Assembly: GCA_002257025.1 (NCBI GenBank)
Contig: NCHA01000003.1
Coordinates: 1 to 64,000, forward strand
Direction: 5' to 3'
DNA from: Sphingobacteriales bacterium 16-39-50
Lineage (GTDB): Bacteria > Bacteroidota > Bacteroidia > Sphingobacteriales > Sphingobacteriaceae
DNA length: 64,000 nt
In this document: positions 1 through 8,892 of the stretch, one piece after another
How positions within the stretch are numbered: position 1 is the first letter of the stretch
How the letters are laid out: the number at the start of each line of letters is the position of its first letter
Notes under the pieces: model-generated
The model's database searches: none
Told to the model about the DNA's origin: nothing
What the model saw: only the letters and a program-made list of their open reading frames with translations
Made by a program: the position numbers and the translations under genes

Positions 1-153
1 CTATCGGAAGCCCTAAAAGGCTGACATCGGAAATAGTTCACCCTGCCTTTTTAAATTTAACGATTTCCACAAAAGATTAGGTTATTAACACCCCCCTGGA
101 CCCCCCATTCTAACAATAACAATTGCTAATAAATAGTCTTTGATAGACCAAAG
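1..153. other. Intergenic, no gene seen
   Basis: No convincing coding frame is present. The stretch holds a C-rich run near 91-108 and a weak hairpin (CTTTG/CAAAG) near 138-153 that could end the minus-strand kinase gene. The neighbouring gene on the left lies outside the window. Confidence 0.5.
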
Positions 154-167
154 GCTATCGGATTGCT
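154..167. repeat. Fragment of the GCTATCGGATTGCT repeat
   Basis: These 14 bases (GCTATCGGATTGCT) are identical to 9059-9072, part of the inverted-repeat element between rng and radA. Here only a half site is present, and its last base is the first base of the stop codon (TGA on the minus strand) of the NadR-type kinase gene. Confidence 0.6.
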
Positions 168-715
168 CATTTACTCAATAAAAAACCATCTATATGGCTA
201 ACTGCATTTCGAAACCTTTCCTCATCCGTTCCGGAAATCAACGAATAATTTGCCTCAAGTGCCTTCAATTCCTTATGCCATACCTCCATGAAATGCTCCC
301 GCATATGCGGAAAATCGCGAAGGGGATCTTCTTCCCATGGAAGGTCGATATTCATTAATAAATAGAGGTCGTAGTTGTGTAGCGGAAGTTTATCAAGCAC
401 TTCCTGCGGTGTACGGCCAAACATATGATCGCTCCAGATCTTGACTGTTATGAAGGTAGTATCACAAATCAGAAGACGGTTGGCTTGTGAAGCCATTTGC
501 TCTTCGAGTTCCAATTGCCCCCTGAACATATTGATCTCATCTTCCCAGGTACACTCCGCAACAAGCTTTTCGCAATAACCGCGGGCGTATTCAGGTACCC
601 ATATCGTATCATAATGTAAGGCTAGTTGTTGGGAAATTGTGGATTTCCCGGTAGACTCAGGACCAACAATCGCTATCCTGATCAATTCCTCGTTAAGATT
701 CTCCGGGTTCTCCAT
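167..715 (-). CDS. NadR-type nicotinamide riboside kinase
   Basis: This 182-residue P-loop protein resembles the C-terminal kinase domain of NadR, which phosphorylates nicotinamide riboside to NMN in the cytoplasm. The Walker A motif GPESTGKST is at about residues 18-26. There is no N-terminal nucleotidyltransferase domain, so only the kinase step is predicted. An in-frame TTG lies further upstream (781) but would overlap pnuC; the ATG at 715 is preferred because it lies 14 bases after the pnuC stop and starts just before the P loop. Pairing with pnuC (transporter plus trapping kinase) supports the function. The exact substrate is inferred from family and context. Confidence 0.8.
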   Translation of the reverse strand: MENPENLNEELIRIAIVGPESTGKSTISQQLALHYDTIWVPEYARGYCEKLVAECTWEDEINMFRGQLELEEQMASQANRLLICDTTFITVKIWSDHMFGRTPQEVLDKLPLHNYDLYLLMNIDLPWEEDPLRDFPHMREHFMEVWHKELKALEANYSLISGTDEERFRNAVSHIDGFLLSK

Positions 716-729
716 TATAGCTAAATAAT

Positions 730-1350
730 CTAATCCTGTCCACTTACTAAAACCCGGTTTTTTTGATACTCTTTTCTCCAATCATGATACCCTATAGCAG
801 CAATTATAATATAGAGGGCATACATACCGGCAGTCAGATGCAAATCCTTTGAAATGTATACTCCAACATAAATTATATCAACAAAAATCCAGATCAGCCA
901 GTTTTCCAAAACCTTTCGGGCTAGAAATACCTGTGCAACCAGACTACAAGCTGTACAGAAACTATCTATAAATGGAAATGATGCATCTGTTCCTTTGTAA
1001 AGGAAGAAGCCTAAAACTGCCGTAAAAACAACAATTCCTGCCACTGATAAAACGATTTCTTTAAGGCTAATCGAAGAGACAGGAACTTTTTTTAGTTCAT
1101 CCTTTCGGCTCCAAAAATACCATCCATAAAAATTCATCAATAAAAAATATACCTGTAAACCTGTATCGGCATATAATTTAGCTTCAAAAAAAATGAAAAT
1201 ATAGATCAGAACGCTGATAATTGCGATCGGCCAGTTCCAGATATTATTTCTTGCAGCCAGGTAAACGCATAAAATACCTGTGATTACCCCCGAAGTTTCG
1301 AGCAAACTTTGACTCCAAAGCCAGTCATTAAAATCAGATATTGTATACAT
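730..1350 (-). CDS. pnuC: PnuC-family nicotinamide riboside transporter
   Basis: This integral inner-membrane protein of about 206 residues has about seven hydrophobic segments and the PnuC pattern (WNWPIAIIS, NFYGWYFW, FVDIIYVGVY). PnuC proteins take up vitamin precursors by facilitated diffusion, and the substrate is usually read from the partner kinase. Here the next gene is a NadR-type kinase, so nicotinamide riboside is the likely substrate rather than thiamin, and no TPP riboswitch lies upstream. The ATG at 1350 (MYTISDFNDW) is chosen over an upstream in-frame TTG because PnuC proteins start close to this point. Confidence 0.88.
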   Translation of the reverse strand: MYTISDFNDWLWSQSLLETSGVITGILCVYLAARNNIWNWPIAIISVLIYIFIFFEAKLYADTGLQVYFLLMNFYGWYFWSRKDELKKVPVSSISLKEIVLSVAGIVVFTAVLGFFLYKGTDASFPFIDSFCTACSLVAQVFLARKVLENWLIWIFVDIIYVGVYISKDLHLTAGMYALYIIIAAIGYHDWRKEYQKNRVLVSGQD

Positions 1351-1399
1351 CAGGCCAAATATAAAGCACCCAGGCAATAATCAAGCTTCTGCTAATAAT

Positions 1400-1930
1400 T
1401 TACTTGCTCGTATTTGGTGCAGCATTAAAGCCAAGACTTGCTTTAATCGTCATATCTGTGGTTGTGGCATTACTTAAAACATATTCCATTCTGATGCGAA
1501 CAGTTGATTCTTTGATGTATTCATCCAGAAGGACTGTAGTATCGGCATCAAGCATAATACTATTCCCAACAGTTGAAGCTATGTTATCGCGGGTTGCAAT
1601 CAAAAGCTCCCTGGAACTGTCGCCACGTGAAATATAAATCTTTACAGATTTGAATACCCCAAAACTCTGTCCTGAAGGATAAGTGGCATCGAGTTTCACA
1701 GATGATACACGTACATCTGTAATAGCATTGGTATTGGAACCCTGACCGGTAAAGATCTGGTCAAAACTGCTTGCCTGAGCTGTAACTGATTGTACTACAT
1801 CGGTCCTGCTTGTTGAGGGAACGCTTAATGTAGCAGTATATGGAAATGTAGAACGTACTATAGATTGAATAGCTGAACATCCACTTAATATCGAGGCACT
1901 TACAACAAATGCAATAATTGATCTTTTCAT
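1400..1930 (-). CDS. Hypothetical lipoprotein
   Basis: This 176-residue protein has a lipoprotein signal peptide with lipobox LSGC (Cys18), so it is probably anchored in the outer or periplasmic membrane face. The mature part is rich in Ser and Thr and looks beta-rich. No family is recognised. It is transcribed in the same direction as pnuC with a 49-base gap, so co-transcription is possible but there is no functional link. Confidence 0.7.
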   Translation of the reverse strand: MKRSIIAFVVSASILSGCSAIQSIVRSTFPYTATLSVPSTSRTDVVQSVTAQASSFDQIFTGQGSNTNAITDVRVSSVKLDATYPSGQSFGVFKSVKIYISRGDSSRELLIATRDNIASTVGNSIMLDADTTVLLDEYIKESTVRIRMEYVLSNATTTDMTIKASLGFNAAPNTSK

Positions 1931-2164
1931 AATTTTGTGTTTTTAAAGGCTAGTTTATTCAAGAGAATCAAGGTTTAAGAATTTAGATTAGTATTACTAT
2001 GCTACACACACAAAACCCGTTCCAATCGTAGAAAAATAGCGATAATTTTCAATAATTCTTCAGGGTCAGTTTTGTACCACTATTAAAAATTGTATAAAGA
2101 TTTCTTTTTTACTCTTAAAATACATTTATTCAAAAAAATCAGATTAAAAATGCCTAAAAATATA
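1931..2164. other. AT-rich intergenic region, no gene seen
   Basis: Divergent spacer between the lipoprotein gene and carB. It is AT-rich and holds no recognisable RNA or coding frame. The carB promoter and a 5' UTR hairpin lie just after it. Confidence 0.5.
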
Positions 2165-2195
2165 TAACTTTGCATCCCGACAAAACAGTCGGGAT
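2165..2195 (+). promoter_or_regulatory. carB promoter -7 element and leader hairpin
   Basis: TAACTTTG at 2165-2172 matches the Bacteroidota -7 consensus TAnnTTTG. A few bases later is a perfect 8-bp hairpin, ATCCCGAC-AAAACA-GTCGGGAT (2174-2195), which would sit at or near the 5' end of the transcript. About 64 bases of leader follow before the carB ATG. The promoter match is seen; any role of the hairpin is inference. Confidence 0.55.
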
Positions 2196-2259
2196 CTTTG
2201 TTCTCCACAGCATAGTAATCTCCTTTTTTGTTATTAGAAATTAAAATTTTAGAAGAACT

Positions 2260-5076
2260 ATGCCATTAGACACCTCCATCCAATCAATCCTGATCATCGG
2301 TTCAGGACCAATCGTTATCGGTCAGGCCTGCGAATTTGATTATGCCGGATCTCAGGCTGCACTCTCTTTAAAAGACGAGGGAATAAAAGTTTCCATAATC
2401 AATTCTAACCCTGCCACTATCATGACAGATAAGGTTATAGCTGATCATGTTTATCTGCTTCCTTTAAACTGTGAAAGTATAGAACAGATTCTTAAAGAGC
2501 AAAAGATCGATGCCGTTCTGCCAACTATGGGTGGACAAACCGCATTAAACTTGTGTAAAGAGGCAGAAGAAAGAGGAATCTGGGAAAAATACGGTGTCCG
2601 TATAGTCGGCGTTGATATTGCGGCCATTGAGAAGACAGAGAACCGTGAAGAATTCCGAAAGCTGATGGTAGAAATTGGAGTAGGGGTTGCCCCATCCAAA
2701 ATTGCCAATTCATTCCTCGAAGGTAAAGAAGCTGCACAGCAAATTGGTTTTCCGCTGGTTATCCGACCTTCCTACACACTGGGAGGTTCAGGGGGTGGCT
2801 TTGTTCACAAAAAAGAAGATTTCGATCAGGCATTAAGCCGCGGTTTACAGGCTTCACCCACACATGAAGTTCTTGTAGAAAAAGCGGTTTTAGGCTGGAA
2901 AGAATATGAGCTTGAATTATTGAGAGACGGAAATGATAATGTAATTATCATCTGTTCGATTGAAAATTTCGACCCTATGGGTATACATACCGGTGATTCT
3001 ATTACCGTAGCTCCTGCCATGACACTGAGTGATCGTTGTTATCAGGAAATGCGTAATCAGGCTATCCTAATGATGCGCTCAATCGGAAATTTCGCAGGCG
3101 GATGTAATGTGCAATTCTCCGTTGATCCTGTTACTGAAGCTATTATTGCGATTGAGATTAATCCAAGGGTTTCCCGTTCATCGGCACTGGCCTCAAAAGC
3201 AACCGGTTACCCGATTGCAAAAATCGCATCAAAATTAGCTATTGGCTACAATCTTGATGAAATTGAAAATCAGATCACAAAAACTACTTCAGCATATTTT
3301 GAGCCAACGCTCGATTATGTGATCGTTAAAATACCTCGCTGGAACTTCGACAAATTTAAAGGTGCCAATACAGAACTGGGCCTGCAAATGAAATCTGTGG
3401 GAGAGGTTATGGCCATTGGACGCACCTTTATTGAAGCACTTCAGAAAGCTTGTCAGAGTTTGGAAACTAACCGTTTGGGATTAGGCGCTGATGGCAGACA
3501 AAGCCGTAATCTGGAAGAGATTATGCATAGCCTTGAGCACCCAAGCTGGGATCGCTTGTTTCATGTTAAGGATGCAATGAGCCTTGGTGTTCCTTTGGAA
3601 TCAATCCGTAAAATCACACATATTGATAAATGGTTCCTGGTACAGATCCTTGAGCTGGTCAATATGGAAGCTGAACTTAAACGCTATTCATTAAATAATA
3701 TCCCTGCAGACTTCTTCATTACATTAAAACAAAAGGGCTATGCCGACGCTCAGATCGCCTGGCTACTTGGAAATGTAACAGAAGATGAGGTTTATGATCG
3801 CCGCAAAAGTCTGGGTATAAACAGGGTCTACAAAATGGTTGATACCTGTGCGGCAGAATTCCCGGCACAAACACCATATTATTACTCCACTTTCGAGGAC
3901 GAAAATGAGTCGATTGTCAGCAATAAGAAAAAGATCATCGTACTTGGATCCGGCCCTAACCGGATCGGTCAGGGTATAGAGTTTGATTATTCATGTGTTC
4001 ACGGGTTGCTTGCAGCCAAAGAATCTGGTTTTGAAGCAATCATGATCAACTGTAATCCTGAAACGGTTTCTACCGACTTTAATATGGCGGATAAGCTATA
4101 TTTCGAACCGGTTTTCTGGGAACATGTGCGCGAGATCATTGAGCTTGAAAAGCCTGAAGGTGTGATCGTTCAACTTGGCGGACAAACTGCCTTAAAAATG
4201 GCTGAGAAGCTGCATCAAAAAGGTATTAAGATCATTGGTTCTTCTTTCGACAGCATGGATATAGCTGAAGACCGCGGTCGTTTCTCTGACCTGTTGAAAG
4301 AAATGGACATTCCCTATCCTTTGTATGGAGTGGCTGAAAGTGCCGAAGAAGCTCTGGAAGTTGCACATAAAGTTGGTTATCCGGTTTTGGTTCGTCCGAG
4401 TTATGTACTGGGTGGACAGGGGATGAGCATTGTGATCAATGATGAGGACCTTGAAAAAGCAGTTGTAAAATTATTGAGAAACCTACCGGGAAACCGTGTA
4501 TTGATCGATCATTTCCTCGACAGGGCTGAGGAAGCTGAATCTGATTCTATATCAGACGGTGATGATTGCCATATCATTGGTTTGATGGAGCATATTGAAC
4601 CTGCCGGGATTCACTCAGGTGATTCATATGCTGTATTACCTCCATTTAACCTCTCTAAAAAGGTAACTGATCTGATGGAGGAATATACCAAACGAATTGC
4701 AAAAGCATTGAATGTCAGAGGATTATTGAATATTCAGTTCGCTATAAAAGATGAAAAGGTATATGTGATCGAAGCCAATCCAAGGGCATCCAGAACTGTT
4801 CCTTTCATTGCAAAAGCATACGATGTACCTTATATCAATATTGCTACCAAAATTATGCTGGGTGTCAATAAATTGAAAGATTTTAAGATCGAGCGTAAAC
4901 TTGTTGGATATGCGATCAAAGAACCTGTTTTCTCTTTCGATAAATTCCCTGAAGTTAAAAAGGAATTAGGTCCTGAAATGAAATCTACCGGCGAATCGAT
5001 TCGCTTTATAAGTGACCTTGAGGATCCTTATTTCAGACATCTGTACAAAGAGAAATCGATGTACCTTTCTAAATAA
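2260..5076 (+). CDS. carB: Carbamoyl-phosphate synthase large subunit, without allosteric domain
   Basis: CarB makes carbamoyl phosphate from bicarbonate, ammonia (supplied by CarA) and 2 ATP, feeding pyrimidine and arginine synthesis. The duplicated halves are visible: GSGPIVIGQACEFDYAG near the N-terminus and GSGPNRIGQGIEFDYSC near residue 563, each followed by an ATP-grasp domain (NPRVSRSSALASKATGYP and NPRASRTVPF). The protein is 938 residues, against about 1073 for E. coli CarB, and stops just after the second synthetase unit (MKSTGE). The C-terminal MGS-like domain that binds UMP and ornithine is therefore absent. No carA is adjacent. A terminator follows. Confidence 0.96.
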   Translation: MPLDTSIQSILIIGSGPIVIGQACEFDYAGSQAALSLKDEGIKVSIINSNPATIMTDKVIADHVYLLPLNCESIEQILKEQKIDAVLPTMGGQTALNLCKEAEERGIWEKYGVRIVGVDIAAIEKTENREEFRKLMVEIGVGVAPSKIANSFLEGKEAAQQIGFPLVIRPSYTLGGSGGGFVHKKEDFDQALSRGLQASPTHEVLVEKAVLGWKEYELELLRDGNDNVIIICSIENFDPMGIHTGDSITVAPAMTLSDRCYQEMRNQAILMMRSIGNFAGGCNVQFSVDPVTEAIIAIEINPRVSRSSALASKATGYPIAKIASKLAIGYNLDEIENQITKTTSAYFEPTLDYVIVKIPRWNFDKFKGANTELGLQMKSVGEVMAIGRTFIEALQKACQSLETNRLGLGADGRQSRNLEEIMHSLEHPSWDRLFHVKDAMSLGVPLESIRKITHIDKWFLVQILELVNMEAELKRYSLNNIPADFFITLKQKGYADAQIAWLLGNVTEDEVYDRRKSLGINRVYKMVDTCAAEFPAQTPYYYSTFEDENESIVSNKKKIIVLGSGPNRIGQGIEFDYSCVHGLLAAKESGFEAIMINCNPETVSTDFNMADKLYFEPVFWEHVREIIELEKPEGVIVQLGGQTALKMAEKLHQKGIKIIGSSFDSMDIAEDRGRFSDLLKEMDIPYPLYGVAESAEEALEVAHKVGYPVLVRPSYVLGGQGMSIVINDEDLEKAVVKLLRNLPGNRVLIDHFLDRAEEAESDSISDGDDCHIIGLMEHIEPAGIHSGDSYAVLPPFNLSKKVTDLMEEYTKRIAKALNVRGLLNIQFAIKDEKVYVIEANPRASRTVPFIAKAYDVPYINIATKIMLGVNKLKDFKIERKLVGYAIKEPVFSFDKFPEVKKELGPEMKSTGESIRFISDLEDPYFRHLYKEKSMYLSK

Positions 5077-5101
5077 GCTGAAAGGCTAAAGCTAAAAGAA
5101 A

Positions 5102-5134
5102 AAGAGGCCTGCAGAATTAATCTGTGGGTCTTTT
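5102..5134 (+). terminator. Intrinsic terminator after carB
   Basis: A 14-bp stem with some G-U pairs (5102-5115 with 5121-5134) and a 5-base ATTAA loop ends in TTTT. It lies 25 bases after the carB stop. Confidence 0.65.
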
Positions 5135-5245
5135 ATGTTTTCAAGAGACTAAAAATCTGTTTATTTATCCTCAATTGCATGAATAAAAAAAATCGAAATT
5201 GGATTTTTCTGTTGCATCTTTAATTATCGATTAAATAAAATATTC

Positions 5246-6700
5246 ATGAACAAATTGAACAATGATGCAGTCAATAAATCAAGTTTGAAAATTGGCCTTT
5301 TCGGCATCGGACTGGATACTTACTGGCCGCAATTTGAAGGATTGAAAGAAAGGTTGGAAGGCTATTTAAATACTGTAGAACAAAAGCTTTCTGATATCCA
5401 TCCTTCAATTGTTAATGCCGGGCTTGTAGATAATCCCGATAAAGCCTTTCAGGCAGGAAAATTATTTAAAACTGAGGATGTAGATCTGATATTTTTATAT
5501 GTCACTACATACGCATTGTCATCAACCGTTTTGCCTGTAGTGCAGCGGGCTAAGGTTCCGGTCATAATTTTAAATCTGGCACCCGAAGCTGCGATTGATT
5601 ATGCCTCCTTTAATGCGATGAGCGACCGGACCAAAATGACCGGTGAATGGCTCTCCTATTGTTCGGCATGCCCAGTCCCTGAAATCGCGAATGTTTTTAA
5701 CAGAGTAGGTGTTAAATTTCATCAAATCACCGGAATGCTGCACGATGATGAATTATGCTGGAATGAGGTTACTGAGTGGGTACAGGCTGCCAGAGTGGCC
5801 AATATCATGGCCTATAACCGTCTGGGATGTATGGGCCATTACTACAGCGGTATGCTGGATATCTATACGGATCTTACCCAGCAATATGCTCACTTCGGAG
5901 GTCATATTGAACTCATTGAGGTTGAAGAACTGGCAAGCCTGAGAAAAGAAGTAAGCAATGAAGAATTAAAGGATAGACTAAAGCTTTTCAATGAGACCTT
6001 TGACGTACAATCTGATTGCCCCCCGGACGAAATGGAGAAAGCTGCCATCACCTCCGTTGCTCTTGATAAACTGGTAGCAAAACACCAGCTTGGTTCAATG
6101 GCCTATTATTACAAAGGTACCGGAAATATTGAAAATGAAGAGGCTATCTCATCTATCATTTTAGGCAATTCACTCCTTACTGCAAATGGAATTCCCGTTG
6201 CCGGTGAGTATGAAATTAAAAACGTGCAGGCGATGAAGATTATGGATTCATTTGGTGCAGGCGGCTCATTTACTGAATATTATGCAATGGATTTTAAAGA
6301 TGATGTCATTTTGATGGGTCATGATGGTCCCGGTCATATTGCAATTGCAGAAGGTAAAACCAGAGTGCGTCCACTGCATGTTTATCACGGAAAAGTAGGT
6401 AAAGGCGTATCAGTTGAGATGATGGTTAAAAATGGTCCGGTGACGCTCCTTTCGGTTGTAGAAAAAAGTGGCGGCGGATTAATGCTTCTGGTAGCAGAGG
6501 GAGAATCAGTCTCGGGTCCTATTCTTCAGATAGGTAATACCAACAGCAGGTATAAATTCTCCGTCGGAGCAAGAAATTTTGTGAATAATTGGAATAGCTA
6601 CGGACCTGCCCATCATTGTGCGGTTGGAATCGGGCATATCAGTTCAAAAATTGAGAAGCTCGGTAAATTATTGAATATGGAGGTAGTGAAGGTGTGTTAA
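5246..6700 (+). CDS. L-fucose/L-arabinose isomerase family protein
   Basis: This 484-residue cytoplasmic protein resembles the AraA/FucI-like isomerase fold: an N-terminal Rossmann-like part (KIGLFGIGLDTYWPQFEG), a conserved GHYYSGMLDIYTDL segment near residue 200, and the C-terminal HDGPGHIAI and HHCAVGIGH segments typical of the metal-binding half. Family members interconvert aldoses and ketoses, but many Bacteroidota homologues have no tested substrate, so none is assigned. It stands alone between terminators with no sugar-utilisation genes beside it, which argues against a simple arabinose operon. Confidence 0.75.
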   Translation: MNKLNNDAVNKSSLKIGLFGIGLDTYWPQFEGLKERLEGYLNTVEQKLSDIHPSIVNAGLVDNPDKAFQAGKLFKTEDVDLIFLYVTTYALSSTVLPVVQRAKVPVIILNLAPEAAIDYASFNAMSDRTKMTGEWLSYCSACPVPEIANVFNRVGVKFHQITGMLHDDELCWNEVTEWVQAARVANIMAYNRLGCMGHYYSGMLDIYTDLTQQYAHFGGHIELIEVEELASLRKEVSNEELKDRLKLFNETFDVQSDCPPDEMEKAAITSVALDKLVAKHQLGSMAYYYKGTGNIENEEAISSIILGNSLLTANGIPVAGEYEIKNVQAMKIMDSFGAGGSFTEYYAMDFKDDVILMGHDGPGHIAIAEGKTRVRPLHVYHGKVGKGVSVEMMVKNGPVTLLSVVEKSGGGLMLLVAEGESVSGPILQIGNTNSRYKFSVGARNFVNNWNSYGPAHHCAVGIGHISSKIEKLGKLLNMEVVKVC

Positions 6701-6730
6701 ATTTTGAATTTCCCTGTAAAACAGTGTAAT

Positions 6731-6767
6731 AAAAAAGGGAGCTATCAGATATAAGATAGCTCCCTTT
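6731..6767. terminator. Bidirectional intrinsic terminator
   Basis: A perfect 10-bp stem GGGAGCTATC/GATAGCTCCC with an 8-base loop is flanked by A6 on the left and TTT on the right. It serves the convergent isomerase-like gene (+) and DUF4920 gene (-). Confidence 0.85.
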
Positions 6768-6786
6768 AAATATTAGCAGTAAAAAA

Positions 6787-7272
6787 TCAATTCATCACCA
6801 CAACACCTTTAGCTTCAAAAGCCAGTTGTTCTTTCGGACTTGTGATTGCAGCAATCTCTGCTTCACTCTTACCACCATCCTTTGCATAATGTCTTAGTTT
6901 TTCAACTGAAGTGGTATCAGTATATGCAAAACCATCTAATACGACTTCCTTGCCTCCCAGATCTTTGGGAACAAAAATCTTGTAATCTTTAAAAGTTACT
7001 CTCATTTCATCACCATTATCGAGAGTCATGGTCATCCAGCAGCCTTTTTCCTGACATACTTCCTTTACCACACCCTTGATTTTCATGTCCTTTTTACTTT
7101 CGCCCTTCATTTCAGTTTGAATGGATGCAAGCTCAATAACCTGACCATTTTTTACGGAATCGCCAAAAACAGCAATGCCTTTTACATTTTCAACAGTTTT
7201 GGTTTCAGTTTTTGGACTATTACATGCCGCAAGAATAGCCAGCGCAATAATTGAGAGTATAATCTTGTTCAT
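6787..7272 (-). CDS. DUF4920 domain lipoprotein
   Basis: This 161-residue protein has a lipoprotein signal (LAAC, Cys17). The mature domain matches the DUF4920 pattern: KGVVKEVCQEKGCWMTM near residue 65 and FKDYKIFVPKDLGGKEV near 94, an OB-like beta domain. Two cysteines in the CQEKGC motif could bind metal or form a disulfide. The function of DUF4920 proteins is unknown. The gene is followed by the shared terminator and has a repeat hairpin upstream, so it is probably monocistronic. Confidence 0.8.
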   Translation of the reverse strand: MNKIILSIIALAILAACNSPKTETKTVENVKGIAVFGDSVKNGQVIELASIQTEMKGESKKDMKIKGVVKEVCQEKGCWMTMTLDNGDEMRVTFKDYKIFVPKDLGGKEVVLDGFAYTDTTSVEKLRHYAKDGGKSEAEIAAITSPKEQLAFEAKGVVVMN

Positions 7273-7354
7273 AATTTATATTTGGTTTATACAAAATTGA
7301 TAATAAAAATTGTGATTAATCAGGAAATTGAAGATTGATAAATATTTGAGGTCG

Positions 7355-7414
7355 GAGGTCGGAGGTCTGAAGTCTGATGCTAACGTGCCTTTCGGACTTC
7401 AGACCTCCGACCTC
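7355..7414. repeat. 20-bp perfect inverted repeat, radA 3' hairpin
   Basis: The arms 7355-7374 and 7395-7414 (core GGTCGGAGGTCTGAAGTC and its complement) are perfect complements separated by 20 bases. The left arm is preceded by an extra GGTCGGA unit, so the region also has short tandem repeats. It lies 36 bases after the radA stop on the minus strand and may act as a terminator or RNA stabiliser. It has the look of an interspersed palindromic repeat. Confidence 0.7.
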
Positions 7415-7450
7415 AGACATCGGTCCTCAGTCCTCAATCTCCCGTCCCAC

Positions 7451-8869
7451 CTATCCAAACAAAGCATTGAATACTTCTTCAACCTTAGCAACGGTTCTGA
7501 TCTTAATTTTATATTTCTGCCATTCAGGTTCCGTTTTTACACCCCTACCTGCAGGAAGATTATACTTGGAAATAAAAATTTGTTCGAAGCCAAGTTTTTC
7601 AGCTTCTGCAATCCGCTGTTCAATTCTATTCACAGCCCTGATCTCACCGGATAAACCTACTTCTGCAGCAAAGCATATTTTGGAATCCACTGGCATATCC
7701 TCATGAGAGGAAATTATCGCAACTACTACAGCAAGATCAATTGCCGGATCTTCAACCCTTAGTCCGCCGGCAATATTCAGAAAAACATCCTTTGCACTTA
7801 ACTTAAATCCGCAGCGCTTTTCCAAAACCGCAAGCAGCATGTTCAATCTCTTCGTATCAAAGCCAGTTGCAGAGCGCTGAGGCGTTCCGTAAGCAGATAC
7901 GCTAACCAGAGCCTGGGTTTCAATAAGCATGGGTCTGAGGCCCTCGAGCATCGCTGAAATGGTGATGCCGCTAAGTGGTTCATCCCTTTGCGAAAGTAGA
8001 ATTTCTGAAGGATTTGATACCTCTCTGAGTCCGCTGCCCTGCATTTCGTAAATACCAAGTTCAGAGGCAGAACCAAAGCGGTTCTTAACCGCACGTAAAA
8101 TCCGGTATACATGATGCCTGTCGCCCTCAAACTGCAATACAGTATCAACCATATGTTCCAGAATCTTAGGCCCGGCAATCATTCCGTCCTTGGTGATATG
8201 CCCGATAAGAAATACCGGAGTTCCGCTTTCTTTTGCAAAACGCAGCAGTTCGGCAGTACATTCCCTTACCTGTGAAACACTACCAGGAGTGGATTCAATA
8301 TGTGCAGAATATAAAGTTTGTATCGAATCAATAACCAGCAGGTCAGGCTGAAGAATTTCGATCTGTTTGAATATATTTTGTGTGGAAGTCTCGGTCAAAA
8401 TATAAGTATCAGAAGATGATGCATTTTTCAAACCTACCGCAGAACCCAATCTTTCGGCCCGCATCTTGATCTGTTGCTCACTTTCCTCACCGGATACATA
8501 AAGTACTTTTAAACCCGGTAAATTGAGTGCAACCTGGAGCATAAGAGTAGATTTACCAATACCCGGTTCACCTCCGATCAAAATAATAGATCCGCTTACT
8601 ATTCCTCCGCCCAATACCCGGTTCAGTTCCTTATCCGGGGTAATCAAACGATTCTCCTCAGAATAAACAATTTCATGAATGGCTGCCGGTTTATTGGAAC
8701 GCTGAGTGCTACTAGAACCACTCTTCCAGTCGGGAACAGAAGCTCCTGCTTTTTCTATGATCTCTTCAACAAAAGTATTCCACTGACTGCAGGAAGGGCA
8801 CTTACCTAACCACTTAGCAGACTCGTATCCACAACTCTGACAAAAATAAGCAGAACGGGTTTTAGCCAT
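7451..8869 (-). CDS. radA: DNA repair protein RadA
   Basis: RadA (Sms) is a RecA-like ATPase that drives branch migration of recombination intermediates in DNA repair. Visible features: N-terminal C4 zinc finger (Cys10, Cys13, Cys24, Cys27), Walker A GGEPGIGKST near residue 100, the RadA-specific KNRFGS motif near residue 259, and a C-terminal Lon-protease-like domain. The 472-residue length is normal. The ATG at 8869 (MAKTRSAYFCQSCG) is preferred to an upstream in-frame TTG because family members begin just before the zinc finger. Confidence 0.95.
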   Translation of the reverse strand: MAKTRSAYFCQSCGYESAKWLGKCPSCSQWNTFVEEIIEKAGASVPDWKSGSSSTQRSNKPAAIHEIVYSEENRLITPDKELNRVLGGGIVSGSIILIGGEPGIGKSTLMLQVALNLPGLKVLYVSGEESEQQIKMRAERLGSAVGLKNASSSDTYILTETSTQNIFKQIEILQPDLLVIDSIQTLYSAHIESTPGSVSQVRECTAELLRFAKESGTPVFLIGHITKDGMIAGPKILEHMVDTVLQFEGDRHHVYRILRAVKNRFGSASELGIYEMQGSGLREVSNPSEILLSQRDEPLSGITISAMLEGLRPMLIETQALVSVSAYGTPQRSATGFDTKRLNMLLAVLEKRCGFKLSAKDVFLNIAGGLRVEDPAIDLAVVVAIISSHEDMPVDSKICFAAEVGLSGEIRAVNRIEQRIAEAEKLGFEQIFISKYNLPAGRGVKTEPEWQKYKIKIRTVAKVEEVFNALFG

Positions 8870-8892
8870 GGGATAAATTAGCAAATGTGAAA

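Noticed and set aside
85..112. C-rich tract as a possible G-quadruplex on the minus strand
   Set aside because: Only two long G runs are present, which is not a convincing four-tract motif.
730..1350. Thiamin-type PnuC (PnuT)
   Set aside because: It has no TPP riboswitch and its partner is a NadR-type kinase, which fits nicotinamide riboside better.
5246..6700. Calling this gene araA
   Set aside because: It shares only the general isomerase layout, and no arabinose genes are nearby, so a specific symbol is not justified.
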